DNA of 64,000 bases from CALMKX01 sp036274895 (lineage in GTDB: Bacteria; Acidobacteriota; Thermoanaerobaculia; Multivoradales; SZUA-115). Location: positions 1 through 64,000 of the forward strand of contig DASUEU010000037.1 in the NCBI GenBank assembly GCA_036274895.1, read 5' to 3'. A program made the translations under genes and the position numbers. Each line of letters begins with the position of its first letter. The first letter of the stretch is position 1. The notes beneath the pieces are model-generated. The model did no database searches, was not told the DNA's origin, and was given only the letters and a program-made list of their open reading frames with translations. Shown here one piece after another: positions 1-8,954 of the stretch.

Positions 1-860
1 CCCGCCGGCCAGGCGGACTCCCGGCGCTTCAACATCACCAACACCGGCAACGCCAACTTGAACATCACCAACGCCGCGAGCCTGGTCTCCGGCACCGGCT
101 GGAGCTTGATCGAGACCCCGGTGACGCCCATCGCCCCCGGCACCACCAGCTACTTCCGGGTGCGCATCCAATCGGCGACGGCCGGCACTTTCACCGGCAC
201 GGTGTCGATCGCCTCGGATGACCCCAACGACAGCCCCTACGCTTTTTCGGTCCAAGCCACGGTCAACCCGCCGCCTGCGCCCAACATCACGGTGGCCCAG
301 AACTGGGACGGGGCGAACGTGGCCAAGGGCGCCACCATCACCTACACCCCCAACGTCCCCGCCGGTCAGGCGGACTCCCGCCGCTTCAACATCACCAACA
401 CCGGCAACGCCAACCTGAACATCACCAACGCCGCGAGCCTGGTCTCCGGCACCGGCTGGAGCTTGATCGAGACCCCGGTGACGCCCATCGCCCCCGGCGC
501 CACCAGCTACTTCCGGGTGCGCATCCAATCGGCGACCGCCGGTACCTTCACCGGCACGGTGTCGATCGCCTCGGACGACCCCAACGACAGTCCCTACAGC
601 TTCACCGTCCGCGCCACCGTGGACGCGCCGCTGATCCCCGCCATCGCCGTCAGCCAGAACTGGGACGGGGCGAACGTGGCCAAGGGCGCCACCATCACCT
701 TCACCCCCAACGTCCCCGCCGGCCAGGCGGACTCCCGCCGCTTCAACATCACCAACACCGGCAACACCAACCTGAACATCACCAACGCCGCATCGTTGGT
801 CTCCGGCACCGGCTGGAGCTTGATCGAGACCCCGGTGACGCCCATCCCCCCGGGAGGGAC
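1..860 (+). repeat. 357-bp in-frame tandem repeats inside the surface protein
   Basis: The same stretch recurs at 61, 418 and 775, a period of exactly 357 bp (119 codons). Copies 1 and 2 are nearly identical at the nucleotide level, and copy 3 diverges after about 845. The array must extend upstream of the window, because position 1 already matches position 358. Near-identity including third codon positions implies recent amplification or gene conversion. The copy number may be collapsed or expanded in a short-read assembly. Confidence 0.9.
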
Positions 861-3800
861 CTCCTACTTCCGCGCGCGGATCCTCTCCTCGACGGGTGGG
901 ACCTTTACCGGCACCGTCTCGATCGCCTCGGACGATCCCAACGACAACCCCTACACCTTCTCGGTGCGGGCCACCGTCGACCCGCCGCCTCAGCCGGAGA
1001 TCCGCGTCTTCCGGGACTGGGACAACGTCGAGCTGACCTCGGGCGCGGGCTTCGTCTTCCCCGAGTTGGCTCCGGGCGTGCCCGACTCCCGGCAGTTCCG
1101 CATCGAGAACCAGGGCCCGGGCACCCTCACCCTCACCAACCCCTCGAGCCTGGTGGCCGGCGCCTGCTTCAGCCAGATCGGCGACCCGCCGGCTACGAGC
1201 CTCGCCCAGGGCGCGAGCACCCTGTTCCGGGTGCGGCTCCAGTGCGCGACCGGCGGCATCTACGCGGGGACCGTCTCGATCGCCAGCAACGATGGTGACG
1301 AGAACCCCTTCACCTTGAACCTCTCCGGCCGCGTGGGCAACCTGCCGCCGATGCGCATCACCGCCCCGGACGGCTCGCTGGTCGGCACCGGGAGCACCTT
1401 CGTCTTCCCCGAGACCGGCATCGCCGTGCCGGTGTCGCGGCTGTTCACGATCTGGAACGACGGCGCCACCGATCTGACCCTGGCCGCCCCCACGGGCCTG
1501 GTCACCGGCAGCGGCTGGAGCCAGATCGACGACCCGCCCTCGACCACCATCCCGGCCGGCGGCAGCACCACCTTCCGGATCCGACTGCACAGCGCGACGG
1601 CCGGCGCCTACACCGGCCTGGCGACCGTCGAGACCACCGATCCCGCCCAGCTGCCCTACCGCTTCAACTTGACCGGCGAGGTCGGCGTGCCGGATTTCAC
1701 GGTCTCGGTCTCACCTGCCCAGCGCAACCTGCTGCCGGGAGAGAACGTTGGCTACACCCTCTCGGTGGCGGGTCGATACGGCTTCTCCACGCCGGTCACC
1801 CTCTCGGTGACCGGGCTGCCGACCTCGAGCTCGGCGACCTGGACACCGCTCAGCATCTACCCGGGCAGCTCCTCGGCCCTGCGCGTCTTCACCTCCGGCA
1901 CGACACCGGTGGGTCTCCACACCCTCACACTCACAGGCACCTCCGGCAGCTTGTCCCATTCGGTGCCCGTGACGCTCAACGTGCGCAGCGCCACCGACTT
2001 CACCCTCCAGGTCAACCCCTCCCTGGTCTCCACCTCGCCGGGCGGCACCGCCGTGTACCAGGTCTCCGTCTCGGCCGACACCGCCGTGGCCGGCGGCGTC
2101 GACCTCGACGTGGACGGCTTGCCCAAGGGCTTCACGGCTTCCTTCGATCCTCCGAACGTCCAGGTCGGCGAGACCTCCACCCTCACGGTCACGACCTCCG
2201 CCCTCGCCACCCTCGACACCTACAGCTTCCTCATCCTCGGCTCCGGCGGCGGCATCAGCCGAGAGACGACGGCCCAGCTCCGCGTGGCGAGCGCCGAGAA
2301 GCCCGTGCTCGACAGCATCAGCCCCGACTCCTTCGGCAGCGGCGGGCGCACCCGGGTCATCGTCCAGGGCTCCTTCCTCACCGGCGCGACGGTGTCGATC
2401 GCCGAGGAGCAGCCCGATCCGGAAAACCCGATCTCGCGCTTCTTCCCCACCGCCCAGGTGATCTCGATCGGCCCGGGCGGCACCTCGATGGAGGTCGAGA
2501 TCGACGCCACCGACACCCGAATCCTGGACTTCTACAACCTGGTGGTGGACAACGGTTCGGGGATGGAGGCGATCCAGTTCCGCGTGCTGCCCGGCGGTCC
2601 GCTGGTCGACGCCTGGACGCCGTCCCAGCCCCAGGTGGACCGCATCCACGCCCTCTCCATCGCCGGCCGCAACCTCGCCGGCACCACGGTGACCGCGAGC
2701 GTCGGCGGCCGCATCCTGCTGCACAGCGTCGAGACCTCGGAGAGCGAGATCACGGCCTTGCTCGAGGTGCTACCCAACGCGCCCACCGGACCGATGGATC
2801 TCATCGTCTCCGATGCCCAGGGCCGCACGGTCAACGTGCCGATCACCATCGTGCTCCCCCAGCAGTCCTCTCTCGCCAGCCGCAACCTGACCGAAAGCAA
2901 GAACGGTGAGAAGGTGGCCGGCGGCTACCGGCAGCAACCGGCGATCTGGTTCCAGGAGTTCACCATCCGCGATCCCGACCGTACCGAGGTGGTGCCGGAA
3001 GGGCTGCGCATCGAGGGCATCGATCAGGAGACCTACCTCGCCGAACGCAGCAACAAGGCGATCTCCTTCGAGCTCTACATCCGCATCACGATTCCCCTGG
3101 TGCGGGTGCAGTGGCAGAAAGTGATCCTCTTCGATCCGATCACCGGCGCCATCGGTGACGCCGTGCTGCAAGCCCTGGGCGTCGGCGCGCGGGTGCCGAT
3201 CGGGGCCTTCGTGATCTCGGCCTATTTCCAGATGGACTTGACGATCTACTTCCGCTTGACCAACACCGGCTTCACTTTCCCGCGCTTCTGCATCGAGATC
3301 ACCTACGGCATCGAGATCACCGGCTTCGATGGCTTCGCCTACAACCGCAGCTTCTGCGTCGGCGGCGGCTGGAACGCCTTCGGCACGGGTTCGGTGTCCG
3401 GTGGTGAGATCACCGGCGGGGAGTGCGCCAGCGTCACGCCGGTCGGGCTGGACGACGGCCTGCTCGAAGGGATGGTGGAGCAGAACGCCTGCTGCGCCCA
3501 GCCGATCGGAGTGGCCATGAGCGGCCACACCTTCACCGGGCTGTCCTGGGGCAGGAGCTTCAGCGTCAGCAACCCGGCCGCGGGGACCACGACACCCGCC
3601 AACCCGGTGTGCAACTGCACGGTGGACCTGCACCCGGCGGTGGTAAGACCGGGGTTCCAGGTCTCGATGAATGCGTTCATCACCAACAACTCGGATCAGC
3701 CCGCAACCTATACCTGGACCCTGGCCAGGACCTCAGGAAACACCGACATCCTCTTACCCCAGAATCCGGGCTCCGTTCAGCTGGCCGCCAGGCAGACTCT

Positions 3801-4413
3801 CGGGATCCAGATTCCGATCGGATTCCCGACCGGGCTCCCGGCGCCGGACGTGCCCGAAGTCCAGTTCTCGGTCACCGACGGCTCTTGCCAAGCGGCCAAG
3901 ACTTCGACGGTTTGCGTCTACCCGACGGGCGAATCCTCGGGGTTCGAAGGCTGGTGGGCCGCCGAGCCTTCGGACGTCGCCCTCTTCATGGGGAACCTCG
4001 AGCCAGCGACCACCAGCTTCCAGGGACGCCGAGTCTTCGAGAGCGTGCCGGGAACCGCCAGCTTCGACAACTGCAAGCAGCGAGTTCCGCTCAGCCCGTT
4101 CCCCGACTACAGCACCAACAACCTGAGCGGCGGCAACTGGAATATCGTCGCCAACAACCAGTACCACGAGCGCGACCTGATCGGCATGAAGTGCACGAGC
4201 CCGCCCAATCAAGTCTGTGATTTCGACGGCTACTACCTCACGGCGTTACCGGGAGGCTGTGAGGCGGGGACGACTCAGACCATGAACATCGTCTGCACCG
4301 ACGTCAATGGCCAGGTCACTCAGAAGGATTACGCACAGAACGTCGTTCGCATCGAGGCGAAACCAGGGGGCACCGTGATCAAACGCGACAACGCAGTGAG
4401 CAACTCTCACTGA
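1..4413 (+). CDS. Large surface protein with choice-of-anchor-D/Ig-like repeats (5' truncated by the window)
   Basis: The frame is open from the first base, so the true start lies upstream; the visible part is about 1470 residues. About five 119-residue beta-sandwich repeats come first. Three are almost identical, with NWDGANVAKGATI and FNITNTGN blocks, and two are diverged, as in choice-of-anchor D or ASPM-SPD2-Hydin-like domains. Two NEW/BACON-like Ig domains follow (FTVSVSP and FTLQVNP starts), then two IPT/TIG-like segments. A C-terminal region of about 500 residues has scattered cysteines and no recognised catalytic motif. It is probably an exported structural or adhesion protein. No membrane anchor is visible at the C-terminus. 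A short STN-like secreted protein follows 34 nt later and may be co-transcribed. The family assignment of individual domains is by eye. Confidence 0.8.
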   Translation, partial: PAGQADSRRFNITNTGNANLNITNAASLVSGTGWSLIETPVTPIAPGTTSYFRVRIQSATAGTFTGTVSIASDDPNDSPYAFSVQATVNPPPAPNITVAQNWDGANVAKGATITYTPNVPAGQADSRRFNITNTGNANLNITNAASLVSGTGWSLIETPVTPIAPGATSYFRVRIQSATAGTFTGTVSIASDDPNDSPYSFTVRATVDAPLIPAIAVSQNWDGANVAKGATITFTPNVPAGQADSRRFNITNTGNTNLNITNAASLVSGTGWSLIETPVTPIPPGGTSYFRARILSSTGGTFTGTVSIASDDPNDNPYTFSVRATVDPPPQPEIRVFRDWDNVELTSGAGFVFPELAPGVPDSRQFRIENQGPGTLTLTNPSSLVAGACFSQIGDPPATSLAQGASTLFRVRLQCATGGIYAGTVSIASNDGDENPFTLNLSGRVGNLPPMRITAPDGSLVGTGSTFVFPETGIAVPVSRLFTIWNDGATDLTLAAPTGLVTGSGWSQIDDPPSTTIPAGGSTTFRIRLHSATAGAYTGLATVETTDPAQLPYRFNLTGEVGVPDFTVSVSPAQRNLLPGENVGYTLSVAGRYGFSTPVTLSVTGLPTSSSATWTPLSIYPGSSSALRVFTSGTTPVGLHTLTLTGTSGSLSHSVPVTLNVRSATDFTLQVNPSLVSTSPGGTAVYQVSVSADTAVAGGVDLDVDGLPKGFTASFDPPNVQVGETSTLTVTTSALATLDTYSFLILGSGGGISRETTAQLRVASAEKPVLDSISPDSFGSGGRTRVIVQGSFLTGATVSIAEEQPDPENPISRFFPTAQVISIGPGGTSMEVEIDATDTRILDFYNLVVDNGSGMEAIQFRVLPGGPLVDAWTPSQPQVDRIHALSIAGRNLAGTTVTASVGGRILLHSVETSESEITALLEVLPNAPTGPMDLIVSDAQGRTVNVPITIVLPQQSSLASRNLTESKNGEKVAGGYRQQPAIWFQEFTIRDPDRTEVVPEGLRIEGIDQETYLAERSNKAISFELYIRITIPLVRVQWQKVILFDPITGAIGDAVLQALGVGARVPIGAFVISAYFQMDLTIYFRLTNTGFTFPRFCIEITYGIEITGFDGFAYNRSFCVGGGWNAFGTGSVSGGEITGGECASVTPVGLDDGLLEGMVEQNACCAQPIGVAMSGHTFTGLSWGRSFSVSNPAAGTTTPANPVCNCTVDLHPAVVRPGFQVSMNAFITNNSDQPATYTWTLARTSGNTDILLPQNPGSVQLAARQTLGIQIPIGFPTGLPAPDVPEVQFSVTDGSCQAAKTSTVCVYPTGESSGFEGWWAAEPSDVALFMGNLEPATTSFQGRRVFESVPGTASFDNCKQRVPLSPFPDYSTNNLSGGNWNIVANNQYHERDLIGMKCTSPPNQVCDFDGYYLTALPGGCEAGTTQTMNIVCTDVNGQVTQKDYAQNVVRIEAKPGGTVIKRDNAVSNSH

Positions 4414-4447
4414 ACAGCCGATCTCAGAGCGAAAGAAAGGAACGACC

Positions 4448-5260
4448 ATGAGAGACTCAACTGCATCGCACAACACGGCCTTCCCAGGCGTCGCAGGCGG
4501 GATCCTGCTCGCGCTGGCCCTCGGCCCGGCCGCTCTGGGCCAGCCCGCCGACCTCGACGCGTCCCGTCTCGCCCTCTCCGTCGACGACCACCGACCCCTG
4601 TCGGCGTTGGCCGATCAGCTCGAGAAGCGCTATCAGGTCACGATCACCTACGAGGAAGGCCCCTGGGTGGCGGCCGCCGACGTCGAGGACTACACGCAGG
4701 CCATCATCCAGGCCAACGGCCCAGGGAAGGCGGCCCCCGCCGTACCCATCCTCGGTCCGCGCAAGGCGGCGGTGTCCTTCGAGTACGCCCTCAGTCCGGC
4801 CAAGGGCCGGCCCACGGACTATGCCGACCTGCTCTCGGCTCTGCTCTTCCAGTACGACGCGGCGGGGGCTCCCGGGCAGTTCCGCTTCGAGGGGGACAGG
4901 GGCATCTATCACCTGATCCCGGCTCGGCTGGTCGATGCCGACGGCCAGTGGTCCGAGGTCCAGCCGGTGCTTTCCACGCCGGTGCGACTGGCGGACGAGG
5001 AGCGCTCGGTTGACGACACCCTCGACGAGATCGTCGCCCAGCTCAACGAGGCATCGCCGGTCAAGGTCGGCTGGGGCTACGTGCCGCTCAACCTGTTCGT
5101 CCAGACCCGCATCCGCCTGGCGGCGGACGGCGTGCCGGCTCGCGAGGTGATGCGCCAGATCCTCGAGCTGCTGCCCCGGCGCGCCACCTGGCGCCTCAAC
5201 TACGACCCGACGACCAAGAAGTACTACCTGAGCTTCCTGCTGCTGCCCGGCGGTCGCTGA
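4448..5260 (+). CDS. Secreted protein with STN-like domain
   Basis: 270 residues. An N-terminal signal peptide (hydrophobic run around residues 13-31, ending ALGQ) is followed by a segment around residues 40-65 that resembles the short secretin/TonB N-terminus (STN) fold: LSVDDHRPLSALADQLEKR then a VTITYE strand. A second STN-like stretch lies near residues 190-250 (SVDDTLDEIVAQLNEAS, then EVMRQILELLP). No secretin beta-domain follows, so it is not a secretin. A purine-rich AAAGAAAGGA lies 4-5 nt before the ATG. It sits directly behind the giant repeat protein, so a shared role in surface assembly is possible but unproven. Confidence 0.65.
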   Translation: MRDSTASHNTAFPGVAGGILLALALGPAALGQPADLDASRLALSVDDHRPLSALADQLEKRYQVTITYEEGPWVAAADVEDYTQAIIQANGPGKAAPAVPILGPRKAAVSFEYALSPAKGRPTDYADLLSALLFQYDAAGAPGQFRFEGDRGIYHLIPARLVDADGQWSEVQPVLSTPVRLADEERSVDDTLDEIVAQLNEASPVKVGWGYVPLNLFVQTRIRLAADGVPAREVMRQILELLPRRATWRLNYDPTTKKYYLSFLLLPGGR

Positions 5261-5270
5261 CCGGCCCGGT

Positions 5271-5350
5271 TTCTGCCTCGCACCTCGGTGCGGGGCAGAA
5301 CCTCCCCTCCCGCGGTAGCATCGGCCCCCGATCGGGGGCCGAGTTTTCTT
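5271..5350 (+). terminator. Two strong hairpins, the second with a T-tract abutting the next start codon
   Basis: 5271-5300 forms an almost perfect 14-bp inverted repeat (TTCTGCC...GGCAGAA). 5321-5342 is a perfect 22-bp palindrome (TCGGCCCCCGA and its complement) followed by GTTTTCTT, an intrinsic terminator shape. It would end the surface-protein transcript. The T-tract finishes one base before the ATG at 5352, so either the downstream gene uses its own leaderless promoter or the hairpin acts as an attenuator. Confidence 0.75.
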
Positions 5351-5351
5351 C

Positions 5352-6461
5352 ATGCACCGTCTCGTCTACCTCTGCGATTGGCTGCCGCCGGACTTCGGCG
5401 CGGTGGGGCAGTACAGCTTGCTCTTCGCCCGCGAGCGGGCGGCGGCGGGGATGGAGGTGGTGCTGGGCGGGCTCACCTCGGGAGCGGATGCCGTCGAGCG
5501 AGAGACCGTCGGCGCTGGCGCGTTGACGGTCATCCGCCTGCACGCGGCGAGCTACGACCGCGCCGACTTCCGCGCCCGGGCCTGGTGGACTCTCGCCACC
5601 AACGGCCGCCTGCTCTGGTACCTGCGGCGGGAGCTGGCAGCGGCGGACGAGATCCTCTTCACCGGCAGTCCGCCGTTCCTGCTCCATTTCGTCACGGGGA
5701 TCAATGCCGTTCTGGGCAAGAAGCTGACCTACCGCATCACCGACTTCCACCCCGAGTGCTTGATGGCTGAGCTGGGGCGGGTGCCGGCACCGCTGGCAGC
5801 CTTCTACCGGCTGACGCTGGCCCTGCGCCGGCGGGTGGACGGCTTCGAGGTGCTGGGCGAGGACCAGCGCCGGCGCCTGCTCGAGATCGGCATCGCCCCC
5901 GAGCGCATCCAGCTCCGGCGGGACCCTTCCCCCGTCGCCATAGCGCCCGGCACCGAGCCCTTGCCCCGGCCGGCCGAGCTCGGAGGCGGGGTCTGCCTGC
6001 TCTACTCGGGCAACTTCGGCGTCGCCCACGAGCATGCCACCTTCGTCGAGGGCTACCGGCGCCACCACCGCGCGGGCTCGGGACGGGTGGCACTGTGGCT
6101 CAACGCCACGGGTAAGAAGGCCGACCAGGTGGCGGCGGAGATCACGGCCCTCGGCCTGCCTCTGGCCCGCAGCCGGCCGGTGGCACTCGAGCTCCTGCCA
6201 AGGCTGCTGGTGACCCCTGACGCCCATCTGATCACCCTGCGCGACGAATTCGTGGGCTACGTCTTGCCTTCGAAGGTCTACGGCTGCGTCGAGTCCGGCC
6301 GGCCGGTGCTCTTCGTGGGCAGCGAGGCTTCGGACGTCGACCTGCTCTGCCGCCAAGGGCTGGCCCAGGGAGGCTACCTACGCGCCGACGTGGGGCAGCC
6401 GGAGCAAGTGGTCGCAGCCCTCGAAGCGCTCGCGGAGCTACAATCGCAGCGGGTCCCATGA
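5352..6461 (+). CDS. Glycosyltransferase, GT4-like (WbuB type)
   Basis: 369 residues. It begins HRLVYLCDWLPPDFGAVGQYS, the typical beta1 strand and glycine loop of a GT-B fold glycosyltransferase. The C-terminal half has the donor-site pattern (LLYSGNFGVAHEHATFVEGY, later LPSKVYGCVESGRPVLFVG) with a conserved acidic residue in the second motif. It is probably cytoplasmic or membrane-associated and adds a sugar to a lipid-linked glycan. Its last codon overlaps the start of the WecA-type gene by 4 bp (ATGA), so the two are translationally coupled and likely act in the same pathway. There is no Shine-Dalgarno sequence; a terminator-like hairpin lies directly upstream. Confidence 0.8.
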   Translation: MHRLVYLCDWLPPDFGAVGQYSLLFARERAAAGMEVVLGGLTSGADAVERETVGAGALTVIRLHAASYDRADFRARAWWTLATNGRLLWYLRRELAAADEILFTGSPPFLLHFVTGINAVLGKKLTYRITDFHPECLMAELGRVPAPLAAFYRLTLALRRRVDGFEVLGEDQRRRLLEIGIAPERIQLRRDPSPVAIAPGTEPLPRPAELGGGVCLLYSGNFGVAHEHATFVEGYRRHHRAGSGRVALWLNATGKKADQVAAEITALGLPLARSRPVALELLPRLLVTPDAHLITLRDEFVGYVLPSKVYGCVESGRPVLFVGSEASDVDLLCRQGLAQGGYLRADVGQPEQVVAALEALAELQSQRVP

Positions 6462-7534
6462 GCTCTCTCTTCTTCTCCGCCGGGCTGGCCGCCCTGATCG
6501 CCGGGGTCGTCACCGACCTGTGCGTGCCGCCGGTCGAGCGCCTGGCCCGCTTCCTCCAGGCCCTCGACCAACCCGATGACCGCAAGCAGCAGACCAGGGC
6601 CATCCCGCGCCTCGGCGGGGTCGCCCTCTTCGTCGGCCTGTCCGTGGCCGCCGTGGGCGTGGTGGTGATGGGCTGGGACCGCGGGCCCATGGCCGGCCGC
6701 TCGGAGCTGGTGGCGCTCGCCATCGGCACCCTCATGGTCGGCCTGCTCGGGGTGGTCGACGACCTGGTCGGCGCGACGGTGGCCAAGAAGTTCCTGGTCG
6801 AGATCTGCGCCGCCTTCCTGGTGGTGCAGAGCGGCTGGAGCTTCCAGGTGGTGAGCCTGCCCGGCCTCGGCTACGTCCACCTGGGGCTGTGGGGGGACCT
6901 GGTGGCGGTGCTGTGGATCGTCGGCGTCACCAACGCCATCAACCTGCTCGACGGGCTGGACGGGCTGGCGGGAGGAGTGGTGGCGATCATGGCGAGCGGC
7001 CTCGCCATCTACTCGGCCTTGATCGGCAACGCCCTGACGGCGATCGGGATGGGCGCCATGGCCGGTGCCTGCCTCGGCTTCCTGCGCCACAACTGGGCGC
7101 CGGCCAAGATCTTCATGGGGGACTCCGGCTCGCTCACTCTGGGCTTCCTGCTCGGCTCCCTGAGCGTCTTCTCCTCGCTCAAGGCGCCGACCGCGGTGGC
7201 CATGCTGGTACCGGTGCTCGCCCTCGGGCTGCCGGTGATGGACACCCTGGTGGTGATGGCGGTGCGCTTCCTGGGCATCTCGCGCACCTCGCTCGTCAAA
7301 CGGGTGGCGGGGATGTTCCAGGCCGACCGCAAGCACCTCCACCACAAGCTGGAGGAGTTCTCCAGCAACCGTCGCCGGATCGTGGTGCTGCTCTACCTGG
7401 CCTCCCTGCTCTTCTGCGCCATGGCTTTGCTGGTCGCCGCCACCCACAACGCTCTGCTCGGCGTCGCCCTGGTAGTCACCGAGCTGGTGGCCGTGCTGCT
7501 GCTGCGCAACCTGCGGCGGATGGGGGAGTCGTAA
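6458..7534 (+). CDS. MraY/WecA-type undecaprenyl-phosphate sugar-1-phosphate transferase
   Basis: 358 residues, polytopic membrane protein with about 10-11 hydrophobic segments. The family motifs are present: DDLVG at 101-105, NAINLLDGLDGLAGG at 159-173, and a RHNWAPAKIFMGDSGS block around 210-225. These place it in the polyprenol-phosphate HexNAc-1-P transferase family, which starts glycan synthesis by moving UDP-sugar phosphate onto undecaprenyl phosphate. The WecA/TagO branch is more likely than MraY because a glycosyltransferase precedes it (4-bp overlap) and no mur/fts genes are nearby. The 3' end overlaps the convergent selA gene by 59 bp. Confidence 0.88.
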   Translation: MSSLFFSAGLAALIAGVVTDLCVPPVERLARFLQALDQPDDRKQQTRAIPRLGGVALFVGLSVAAVGVVVMGWDRGPMAGRSELVALAIGTLMVGLLGVVDDLVGATVAKKFLVEICAAFLVVQSGWSFQVVSLPGLGYVHLGLWGDLVAVLWIVGVTNAINLLDGLDGLAGGVVAIMASGLAIYSALIGNALTAIGMGAMAGACLGFLRHNWAPAKIFMGDSGSLTLGFLLGSLSVFSSLKAPTAVAMLVPVLALGLPVMDTLVVMAVRFLGISRTSLVKRVAGMFQADRKHLHHKLEEFSSNRRRIVVLLYLASLLFCAMALLVAATHNALLGVALVVTELVAVLLLRNLRRMGES

Positions 7535-8924
7535 GAGCCCTCACGAGCTCCGCCTGCTCCTCCTCCCCCACGCTCCGGAGGTCGAGCAGCACGGCGCCGT
7601 CCTCGATGCGCGGCACCACGGCAGGCTCGCCCGTGCGCAGGCGGCGGGCGAGATCATCGGCCGAACAGCCGGCCAGCGACAGGCGTACCCCCCACCCGGC
7701 CAGCTCCAGCTGGGGCAACGAGCCGCTGCCGGCCTGGCCGGCGCACGGCACGGCCGCCGCCTGGATCCCGGGCAGGCGAGCCAGCCGGCGCGCCAGGCGA
7801 CGAGCGCGGGCCTCGAGCCGGGGAGGCGGAGCGAGCAGACGAGCCAGTGCCGGGACCCTCTCCCGGGCGACCTGCGGCCCGGCGGCATAGAGACGCAGCG
7901 TCGCCTCGAGCGCGGTGTAGACCAGCCGGCCGGGACGCAGGGCGCGAAAGAGGGGGTGGCGCCGGCACCGGCCGACGGCCTCCCGCCGGCCTACCAGCAC
8001 TCCCGCCTGGGGACCTCCCAGCAGCTTGTCGCCGGAGAAGCACACGACGTCCGCGCCGCTCGCGACCGACCGCCGAACCTCGGGCTCGCCGGCGATGCCC
8101 TCCGCGGCGAGGTCGAACAAGCTGCCCGAGCCCAGGTCGTGGACCACCGGGATGCCCCGCTGCCGGCCCAGGGCCACCAGCTCGTCGATCGACGCCTCCT
8201 CGGTGAAACCCACGATCCGGTAGTTCGAGGTGTGGACCTTCAAGATCAGGCCGACCTCCTCCGAACAGGCCCGCTCATAGTCCGCCAGCCGGGTGCGGTT
8301 GGTGGTGCCCACCTCGGTCAGGATCGCCCCGCTCTCGGCCATCACGTCGGGCACACGGTAGGAGCCGCCGATCTCCACCATCTCGCCGCGCGACAGCAGC
8401 ACCCGCCGGCCGCGGGCGAGGGCGGCGAGCACCAGCAGGGTGGCCCCGGCGTTGTTGTTGACGATCGCCGCGTCCTCCCCCCCCACCAGCTCCCGCAAGA
8501 GGGTGACGCAGCCTTCCTCCCGGCCGCCCCGCTGGCCGGTCGGCAGGTCCAGCTCCACCCGCTGGGCCCCACCCGCCGTGGCGGCGAGGGCGGCCACCGC
8601 CTCGGCGGAGAGGGGGGCGCGGCCGAGCCCGGTGTGCAGGATGACCCCCGTGGCGTTGATCACCCGGCGGTAGGAGCTCCTGCTGCGCTCGGCGAGCTCG
8701 CCCGCGAGGCTCGCGGCGATGGCTCCGGGCTCGAGCTGCGCCGCATCCAGGGCGCCCCCGCGAGCGAGCCCACGCAGCCGGCCGAGCTGGGCGCGCAGGG
8801 CCGCCACCACCTGCGGCCGGCCGTGCTCGACGACGAGACCGGCTAGCTCGGGGCGACCGAGGAGACGGTCGACCTGGGGAATGCGGGACAGGGTCGCTCG
8901 ATCGGCGGGCTCGGCCACGCTCAC
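7476..8924 (-). CDS. selA: L-seryl-tRNA(Sec) selenium transferase
   Basis: 482 residues, near the usual SelA length. A PLP enzyme that converts seryl-tRNA(Sec) to selenocysteyl-tRNA with selenophosphate. HTGLGRAPLS at about 97-106 and NNNAGATLLVL at about 156-166 are SelA blocks, and the PLP-binding lysine is K300 in FSGDKLLGGPQAG. HDLGSGSLFDL near 262 is also typical. No selB, selC or selD is seen in this window. It lies 30 bp downstream of a lipoprotein gene on the same strand. The 3' end overlaps the convergent WecA-type gene. Confidence 0.93.
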   Translation of the reverse strand: MSVAEPADRATLSRIPQVDRLLGRPELAGLVVEHGRPQVVAALRAQLGRLRGLARGGALDAAQLEPGAIAASLAGELAERSRSSYRRVINATGVILHTGLGRAPLSAEAVAALAATAGGAQRVELDLPTGQRGGREEGCVTLLRELVGGEDAAIVNNNAGATLLVLAALARGRRVLLSRGEMVEIGGSYRVPDVMAESGAILTEVGTTNRTRLADYERACSEEVGLILKVHTSNYRIVGFTEEASIDELVALGRQRGIPVVHDLGSGSLFDLAAEGIAGEPEVRRSVASGADVVCFSGDKLLGGPQAGVLVGRREAVGRCRRHPLFRALRPGRLVYTALEATLRLYAAGPQVARERVPALARLLAPPPRLEARARRLARRLARLPGIQAAAVPCAGQAGSGSLPQLELAGWGVRLSLAGCSADDLARRLRTGEPAVVPRIEDGAVLLDLRSVGEEEQAELVRALTTPPSAAGCAAAARPPAR

Positions 8925-8954
8925 CTCCGGGGGAGACTCTCGGACCTGTGCATT

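Noticed and set aside
1..860. CRISPR-like array
   Set aside because: The repeats are 357 bp, in frame, contiguous and protein-coding with no spacers.
1711..2724. Minus-strand open frame inside the surface protein
   Set aside because: Low-complexity Gly/Ala/Arg translation with no start signal; the plus strand is clearly coding.
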